This document shows, in pieces, positions 57,185-64,000 of a stretch of DNA of 64,000 bases. Source of the DNA: Euphorbia lathyris. Taxonomy: Eukaryota > Streptophyta > Magnoliopsida > Malpighiales > Euphorbiaceae. Position 1 is the first letter of the stretch. Each line of letters starts with the position of its first letter. A program made the position numbers and the translations under genes. The notes beneath the pieces were generated by a model, which was not told the origin of the DNA, searched no databases, and saw only the letters and a program-made list of their open reading frames with translations. Where the stretch lies: NCBI RefSeq assembly GCF_963576675.1, contig NC_088910.1, forward strand, positions 108,528,807 through 108,592,806, read 5' to 3'.

Positions 57185-58250
57185 AAAAATAATAATAATA
57201 ATAAAACTTCTATGTTCATATATCACCAAACAATACCAATTAATTTTTTTTTCAAAATTCTCATAAAATAATCTAATTAATATTTTTGTCAAATTACATC
57301 TATCATATAAGCTCAACAATTTTGTTATCTTACCTTCCCTTATCCAACTAATGACGAGTTCAGTTTTACATTAAATATTTATATTGGATAATTTGCATGT
57401 AATTAATTAAAAATAAAACGATTAATTAAAGTTTGTTTAAGTTTTTTTTTTAAAGCTTGGTTTGAGTAGTTAAAAATCTTAAGTCGTCCAATACAAAAAA
57501 AAAATTAAATGGAAGAGAATCAACTTAAAAAATGTATATGGAATTTTGATTAGAGTAATTGGATAATCTATAAAAATTTAAACATGTTAAATAATTTGGA
57601 TATAATTATTTTAATTTGGGTTATATTTTTTATAAATAGATCTAAGAAGAAGGAAGAAGTTAGAAATTTGAAACTAAAGAAGGAGAATTGTGGTTGAATT
57701 GGGTTGGGTCCAATAATATTGGGCTTAAGATTTATGAAGAATGGAAGTTAGTGAAAGGAAAGGGACCACAATGCAAACAAACAAGTCCAAATTTGATATT
57801 TAAAACTCAATTTCGTCCGATAATCACTCCTCTATTCTTCTTCTGCCCCACTTTCCTTTTCCACCAAAATTAAATCGTTCTTCACCTTTTTTTTTTCTTA
57901 TAAATAAAGCATCAAAATTTAATTTTTCATCCTAACAAAAAGAGTTTGATTCAAAACAAATTTTATTTGATAAATTGGTCTTTTAAATTAAATGTACCGG
58001 AATAAGATATTTTGTCAACACAGTTTTTGTTTTTGGTACCATATACCTTTGTGTGAGATCAAAATTGAGAATTAAGTGTTAGCGAAAATCGACTTCTGCT
58101 GGGTGTGTCTGCCATTCATGTATATGACTTTTTTTATACTCAATTATGCGAGTTTGTGAGTAAAGATTCCAAGGGACATTTAAGGTAATAAAAATCAACA
58201 ACACAGTGGAATGGGAAACAACATTATTTAAGATGAATTTATGTTTTTAT
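57185..58250. other. AT-rich spacer
   Basis: No gene or repeat recognised apart from a short (AAT)n at 57188-57205. Confidence 0.4.
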
Positions 58251-58254
58251 TATA

Positions 58255-58545
58255 CGTGTTCACGGGTCAGGATACCCGTCCGGCCCGTGTTACTTGGGCC
58301 GGATTTGGACATAAAAAATTATCTTTAGCCCAGATCGGTCCAGGCCCGTTAAAGCCCCCTTTTTTTTAGCAAATTTGGGATTTATAAAAATAGCACGGGC
58401 CAGTCCAGCTCGGCCTACCTATTAATAATAATTAATAAATTTATATATTTACATATTAATGTTTATTTAAGTGGGTTTATATTGGCTGGACTTGGGATTT
58501 AATTTTAGAACCTTAGCCCAGTCCGGCCCATGAACAGGTCTAATT
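58255..58545. mobile_element. Probable MITE with GTTCACGGGTC / GACCTGTTCATGGG ends
   Basis: The left end GTTCACGGGTCAGG and the right end, reversed, GACCTGTTCATGGGCCGGAC share a terminal and a GGCCCG-rich subterminal zone. Target duplication not defined. Confidence 0.45.
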
Positions 58546-58643
58546 ATATGGATATGAACAAATAAAATGTACATAGATATACGAGTCGAAAACTTGTGTG
58601 ATACGGGATGTGAATGTCCATATTATTTAAATAAAATAATAAA

Positions 58644-58645
<2 letters not shown>

Positions 58646-58680
<35 letters not shown>
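58646..58680. repeat. (AT)n microsatellite
   Basis: About 17 AT units next to the A-tail of the SINE. Confidence 0.9.
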
Positions 58681-58689
<9 letters not shown>

Positions 58690-58692
<3 letters not shown>

Positions 58693-58850
58693 TTTTGTAA
58701 AATTTTCACAAATGCGTTTACATTAAATAATACATAAAAATCAACATCTCATTCCATGTGGAGATGTGATTCAAACCCATGACTTACCTAATCATAATCA
58801 TAGGTAAGCTTTTAGCCTCTAAGCTAAGACCTTCACCATTTTTATTTTAA
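58690..58850 (-). mobile_element. tRNA-derived SINE
   Basis: On the minus strand an A-box-like TTAGCTTAGAGGCTAA and, about 45 bp on, a B-box-like GGGTTTGAATCAC are placed as in tRNA genes. The sequence is then followed by an unrelated body and ends in an A-run (ACAAAAAAAAAA) against the (AT)n. The acceptor stem is not preserved, so this is not a working tRNA gene. Confidence 0.6.
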
Positions 58851-59330
58851 AATAATTTTATGTTAAAAATATTAAAAATGTATTTTATTTTAATGATATA
58901 ACTCAAATAAAATAAAAATGTTTTTAAATGATTAATTATTTGTATTCTCTAGCCACTTTCGTAATGATTAATGATTTGTAATCTTTAACAACTTCATTAA
59001 TAATAATAATTATCCCTATTTTGTATTTTTTAATCTTATAATAAATTTTCATTTTCTAAGTAAGAATTGTTTTTAAATTAATAAATTTGTGAAGAAATGA
59101 ATTAAGAAATAAAAAAAATTATTTATATTTATTATAATATATAAAATTATTTAATGGTTAAATTTAAAACAAATTTAATTTTTTTATGAGAATCATTATC
59201 TTCTATATTTCGACACAACATCAAATTTTATGACATCATATAAATATAAAGTTTTGATTATATATTATCATATTATTAAAGTGTATATGGTGATTTAAAA
59301 TGACAAGAAACATAAATTGACTTCTCTCCT
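58851..59330. other. AT-rich spacer
   Basis: No gene recognised. Confidence 0.4.
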
Positions 59331-59469
59331 TTGTTGCGGGCTTCCTTCTCTTTTCTCCTTCGTTGGGAGCTCTTTGCCTTTGTTCCGTCATGTGATTCCA
59401 TGGTTAGAGTTGAGCGTATCCTATCATGATGATAAAGAATACTTGATCCTGTAAATATTTGATGGTGTA

Positions 59470-60240
59470 CCTATGACTGAAAAATTATCGAAGTAAGCCT
59501 TGTGGGAAGGCTTTTGACGTTAATTTCGCCGACATGTGCAAAAGTTTAACCATCATTTGGCACCCTAAAAAAGGGTTTTGCATTAAAGAAAGGAGAACCA
59601 GATATTTTTATTCCAATTTTTTTGTGAAACTCGTATGATTAGGGTTTTTTATACGGGACCTTGGTCCTTTAAGAACCACTTACTCCTTCTACAGGGTGTT
59701 CATTATGGAGAAGCTCCTTCACATGTTCCTTTATTTCATGTGCTTATATGGACTCATATCTATGACTTACTAGCCTTTTCATGTTTGAATCACTAGGAAA
59801 ACAAATTGGCTTTCATAAGCGAATCTGTTAAGTATGATCCATCACACAATTCCAGCATTTGAAATACCTATATGCGGATTAGAATGAGGATTGATGTTTG
59901 TATCTTACTAAAACGTTATAAGAAGATTAAAGTGAGTATGAGTAACAATAGTATTTTCCAGTTCAAATATGAATGTGTTAATCTCTTTTATTTCATGTGT
60001 GGACGACTAGATTATACAGAGAGTTTTTGCAAATTTGATGTTCGTATCCCACTAAAACGTTAGAAGAAGATGAAAGTGAGTATGAGTAAAAATGGTATTT
60101 TCCAGTTCAAATATAAATGTGTTAATCTCTTCTATTTTATGTGTGGCTGACTAGATTATACAGAGAGTTCTTGCAAATTTGTTACTAATGGAGATAGTGC
60201 TTCATTGAGTAGAGAGTAGGGAGTATAGCTGAAGGCCCTT
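59470..60240 (+). pseudogene. L1-type LINE ORF1 fragment (DUF4283 and zinc knuckle)
   Basis: Broken frames give WHPKKGFCIKERR, TGPWSFKNHLLLLQGVHYGE and PLFHVLIWTHIYDL, the DUF4283 block of plant L1 ORF1 proteins. Then come YMRIRMRIDVCILLKRYKKI, and FKYECVNLFYFMCGRLDY with a following C, the CCHC-type knuckle with its histidine replaced by tyrosine. The knuckle part is duplicated in tandem (59893-60036 and 60037-60180, offset 144 bp, 48 codons). The second copy has a stop. ORF2 is absent. Confidence 0.72.
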
Positions 60241-60499
60241 TCAGGCACGTAGTGGATGACGAAGCTCACATGTGTTTTTGCAACCCTATGGAGGTGGATG
60301 TGCAAGATGTATTTCTGGAATCACAAGCGAGTTCATAGAGGAAATCCCAAAACTGTGGGACGGGAACACCGAGGAATCTTCTATGAGCCTCGAAAATCAG
60401 AGTCATGGAAATTCAGCTATGAGAATCTTAAATAACAAACTCTCTTCCCATCCTAAGTTAATATCTAAAGAGGTCAAGGCTTGTTGGAGGCTAGATGGA
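60241..60499. other. Unassigned segment between L1 and copia fragments
   Basis: A 108-aa plus-strand frame covers this part but runs into antisense of the copia gene. I do not recognise it; it could be more of the L1 ORF1 tail. Confidence 0.4.
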
Positions 60500-63116
60500 T
60501 CCTACTCTAGTGTGTATGTACAAAAATCAAGACCAACGTCTTTTGGAACTTTAGGTCTCTTACTCCTTCTAAGTTCATATACCACACCCTCACTATGAAC
60601 TATACTCCTAATAACAGGCATGTTACTAGTTGATGTGTCCCCGTTATTTCTCAATTTAAAAGGAAATTTATCTTCATAAAAATCAACATCATATGATTCC
60701 AAAATAACATGTGCATTTAAATCATAAAACCTATATGCTTTACTATTCACTACAAATCCAATAAACACATGTTCATATGCCCTGGTAGCAAGTTTGATCC
60801 TCTTAGGATCATAAATCCTAACATATGCCAAACAACCCCAAGTTTTAAAATAGACTTAATATCTTCCCAGCCCACTCAAGTTGTCCCAATACTGCAGATG
60901 GGGGAACTTAGACTTGTGACAACTAACCTCCTCAACTTGCTTATTTGAAACAAATAACCCCTCAAATTGCTCAATTGGAACAAATAACTCCTCAAGTTGC
61001 TTATTTAGAACAAATCTACTGATACATCTCAAAAAAACATTCAACGTAATATTACATAAGAAATAAAAGATTTCAAAATATCGGTTGCTACATCTAACTA
61101 ATCTACTGATACATTAACTAAAGGGCAAAAAAAACTTCTGAAATAACCTAATTAAGGGGTTATTTGTTTTAAATAAGCAAATTGAGGGGGTTAGTTGTCA
61201 CAAGTCTAAATTCGGGGGGTCATTTGTAGTATTGCGATAACTTGAGGGGGACTTGGAAGGTATTAAACCTTTAAAATATGGCAAGTTTGACGGTCTATTT
61301 TTCAGAATCTCATAAGGACAGATTTTGCGTCTTGACTTGGGGTCTATATTGAGCACATAACATATAGTTCACAAAATTTCCCTCTATCAGTGAGAGGCAT
61401 CACCGGAACTAAGCATAATAAGAACAACAGACTCAATGAGTGTCCTTTTTTTTTTAGCTTTGCCTTTATTCTGAGATGGATAAGGTGCAGTAGTTTTATC
61501 TATGGTTCCATACGAGTTATAAAAATCAATAAACATGCTAAAATCATATTGTATGCCTCTATCACTATGAAGTCTCTTAATCTTTATATTGCATTTATTT
61601 TCAATCTCAACCACAAACAATTTAAACATGTCAAGAGTATTAATTTTTTTCATCAAATATACAAGAGTAAAATGAAAGCAATCATTAATGAAAGTGATTA
61701 AATATCGTTTACCATTTCTAGTCAACATTCCATCAAGTTCACAAATATCAAAGTGAATTAAATCTAGATGTTCATATTTCCTAGTCACAGATTTATAAGG
61801 TGCTTTTGTAATCTTAGCTTGACTACAAGATTCACATTTATCAAACTCATTAATGATAATTTAAGAATTAGGCCAAAGTTACATATGTTCTTAATGATAT
61901 GTTTGTTCGCATGGCAAAGACGAATATGCCAAGTATTGAAATCACACAACATATAAATAGAAACATTCACTTTATTAATTTCAACATTCAATTTCAATAT
62001 CCAATTTCAACATTCTAGTAGTGGCATATCCTTTTCCTACAAGCATTCCATTCTTAGTTAAAACAAACAAATCAACACTTATAGTTTGAGTGAACCCATT
62101 ATTTAGAGGATAAACGACATTAGATTCTTCCTCATCTCTGGAGTGTGGGTCACATCCTTCGAAGCCATTATTTTTTCAGAGATGAATTTCAATTCCACAC
62201 TTCCAATTCCAACAATAATAACGATGTGGGAGTCACCTAACAACACTTTCTTATCCTCGGTCATAACAGTTTATGTTTTGAACATATATAGCTCGGTCAT
62301 ATCAGACATAGGGAGAGGCAACATTGTCTACCCACCGCCCTTTTGATCAAGCCACAAGGTTGATTTCAGTTATCATTGCTACCAAATGCAATTCTTCAGT
62401 CATGTTAACACCATGAGCATTGTTTGGCCTATTCCGGCACTTTCAAACCATATGACTTGGTTTCCCACAATTAAAGCAAGGAAAAATAATATCATTCTTA
62501 AGTGGCCGATGTGGCCTATTTTGGTTCCTTTGTTAGTTCTAATTATGATTGTTCTAAGTGTTGTAACTCTGGTTCTGTTTGCGTATTTGATTCTTGAAAG
62601 TTTTTTTATTAGGTTTCAAAACAAATGTGGATCTTTCAGTGTTGTTTAAGACAATTAGCATCTCTTATTTTTTTGTCCTATTTTCGAGCTTCCTCCTTAA
62701 TATAAAGATGAGTAATCAGATTTTTCAGTGAAAACTCCATGGTCTTATACCTAAGAACATTCTTAAAATCCTTCAGAGAATGAGGTAACTTGTCAATAGT
62801 AACAACTTGAAATTGTTCATCAAGAGACATCCCTTCCGAGATAATCTCGTCATAAATTTTCTAGAGTTCATGAGACTTTACCTCCATGTGTTTTTCGTCG
62901 CTCATCTAAAATTTGAGGCAGTGACTGATAACATACTTCTTTGTTCCAACGCATCCCAAATGCCCTTGACAGATTTGTTCTTAGCATTATAGTAATCGTA
63001 TAATTCATCATCCAAACCATTCATGATGTAATTTTGATAGAGAAAATCAGTCTCTATCCACTTATCAACAGCATGCTTTTCGGCCTGAGTGGCAGTTTCA
63101 GTATGAATGGTTTTTT
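60500..63116 (-). pseudogene. Ty1/copia gag-pol remnant (gag, integrase, start of RT linker)
   Basis: From high to low coordinates on the minus strand: Gag (KHAVDKWIETDFLYQNYIMN, KGIWDALEQRS), a CCHC knuckle CFNCGKPSHMV with a stop before the last cysteine (about 62450), degenerate protease region, GAG-pre-integrase (WHIRLCHANK), integrase core (CELDGMLTRNGKRYLITFIN, HSDRGIQYD) with the final catalytic segment altered. Then, past a MITE, CLAYVRIYDPKRIKLATRAY and the linker ending YELRRSKRPKVPKDVG. Many frameshifts and stops are present. The RT and RNase H are missing: similarity stops at about 60500. The 5' end is cut by a CACTA terminus at 63117. Confidence 0.88.
60853..61269. mobile_element. 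MULE-type MITE (417 bp) inside the copia remnant
   Basis: Inverted ends GACTTAATATCTTCC and, from the right, GGTTTAATACCTTCC. The duplicated 9-mer TTTAAAATA lies at 60844-60852 and 61270-61278. Subterminal text such as GACTTGTGACAACTAACC and its inverse pair up. Removing it rejoins the copia integrase reading frame. Confidence 0.87.
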
Positions 63117-64000
63117 CACTACAAGAAAATGGTCTTTTAATGATCAAAATTTAATGTGGGTTAAAAATACACTCATTAGAAATTGGCGTTCAATACATTT
63201 AATGAGTGGAAATATACTACTCTACTATTATTAACTAAAATATGTTTTTTTCTTCTCAATTTCATTAAAATTGTCCGCTCATTATTTGTTGTTTTTACCG
63301 ATTATTTTACCGCTCTTTCCTCCCCCCAAAATTTTCCCAAATTTTCAAGGGTTACAGATTTGGTCTTCCCTCCAATATTTCACTTTACGCCAAATTGAGA
63401 CCTTGATGGTTCTCCTTTACTTGACCTAATCATCCATTCACACCATCTCAGACCTACCTCCTCCCCTACAACGGATTCCGCCGTTCACCACCATCTGCAA
63501 TGGAAGGAAAAATCTCCAACTGAATCTTTTCTTCTTCTTTGCCTTGTCTTCTCTGCGACTTTTATGGTGCAGCTCCTTGCACAACCATTGTATTATCTCA
63601 AGTATCTTTTACTTTTTAGTTTCTAGGAAAAAAATTGATGCTTAACATCACCAGCGCTAAAGCCCCTCTTACTTGCTCTGTCGATCTTTCAGTCACCGAC
63701 CTTCATTACTCAGTTTGAGTATTTATCTCTTTTTCTCTCTTGGAGGGATTGAATTTTGGACCGCAACATCTGCATTTCGAGCTCTCTGTGCCATCAAGTG
63801 CCTATTTTTACATCATATTAGTGCAAGAACTTCTTAATTTTGACTTTGTTTGCTTTAATTTTAAATGGGTTTGCTTTGATTTTTAATTGGTTTAGGGATT
63901 TTTTCCTTGGTCATATATTATGTTTCTACAAATTTCACTCTAGGCTCCATCTAGGCTCCAAACTAAAACAGAACTATGATGATTAAAAAACGGAAGTAAC
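63117..64000 (+). mobile_element. CACTA (En/Spm-type) element, left terminus, runs out of the window
   Basis: CACTACAAGAAAATGG at 63117 is the hallmark CACTA terminus. It falls exactly where the copia Gag frame breaks off. Subterminal inverted words follow (ACACTCATTAGA and TTTAATGAGTGG). To 64000 the text is CT-rich and leader-like, with no transposase motif yet. The other end and the duplication are outside the window. Confidence 0.65.

Noticed and set aside
58690..58850. Functional tRNA gene
   Set aside because: A and B boxes are visible, but arms do not form an acceptor stem, and an A-tail follows. A SINE explains it better.
60272..60598. 108-aa plus-strand frame
   Set aside because: Its second half is antisense to the copia linker, and the first half is not recognised.

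Overview
The window is intergenic, repeat-dominated nuclear DNA from a flowering plant, most likely a eudicot. The grounds are Athila and Tat/Ogre-type Ty3 retrotransposons, a SIRE-like copia element with an env-like ORF, plant L1 and RTE LINEs, MULE, Harbinger, Stowaway and hAT-like elements, a CACTA terminus and a Helitron with an RPA70-like gene. The base composition is AT-rich. I see no certain single-copy host gene and no rRNA gene; the one tRNA-like sequence is a SINE.

Positions 1-39607 are a stack of insertions. The outermost layer is the 3' part of a SIRE-like copia (env-like ORF 35105-37562, 3' LTR 38137-39607). A plus-strand Ty3/gypsy element appears to sit in it (pol 1-122 and 32932-34336, LTR-like end to 35104). 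An Athila element on the minus strand (123-32926, target duplication ATATA) split that gypsy pol. The Athila integrase was in turn split by a 19-kb non-autonomous Tat/Ogre-like element on the minus strand (7540-26693, target duplication ACCGC). One LTR of that element carries a 5'-truncated RTE LINE (8615-9399).

The Athila copy is nearly complete: 5' LTR, tRNA-Asp-type primer site, gag, pol, two tandem paralogous ATHILA ORFs and a 3' LTR. Its coding sequences carry single stops and frameshifts. The 19-kb element has LTRs, a PBS, a PPT and one open gag-like frame, but no recognisable protease, reverse transcriptase or integrase. Its non-coding space is unusually structured. It holds GC-rich palindromes directly upstream of a TATA box, hairpins with a constant loop, hairpins with a constant internal bulge and co-varying stems, a degenerate palindromic satellite in the leader, and two related 39-bp arrays before the 3' LTR.

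Positions 39608-51137 hold a 16-bp minisatellite, an L1 fragment, an Athila-like LTR fragment, a five-exon RPA70-like gene followed by a Helitron replicase fragment, a possible small membrane-protein exon, and a run of TIR elements with clear target duplications. One of these contains an L1 3' end and another contains a second RTE copy.

Positions 51138-64000 hold a hAT-like element with a probable solo LTR inside it, TTCAG microsatellites, several MITEs, a tRNA-derived SINE, fragments of L1 ORF1 and of an L1 RNase H, a degenerate Ty1/copia gag-pol broken by a 417-bp MULE-type MITE, and the terminus of a CACTA element that runs past the window end.
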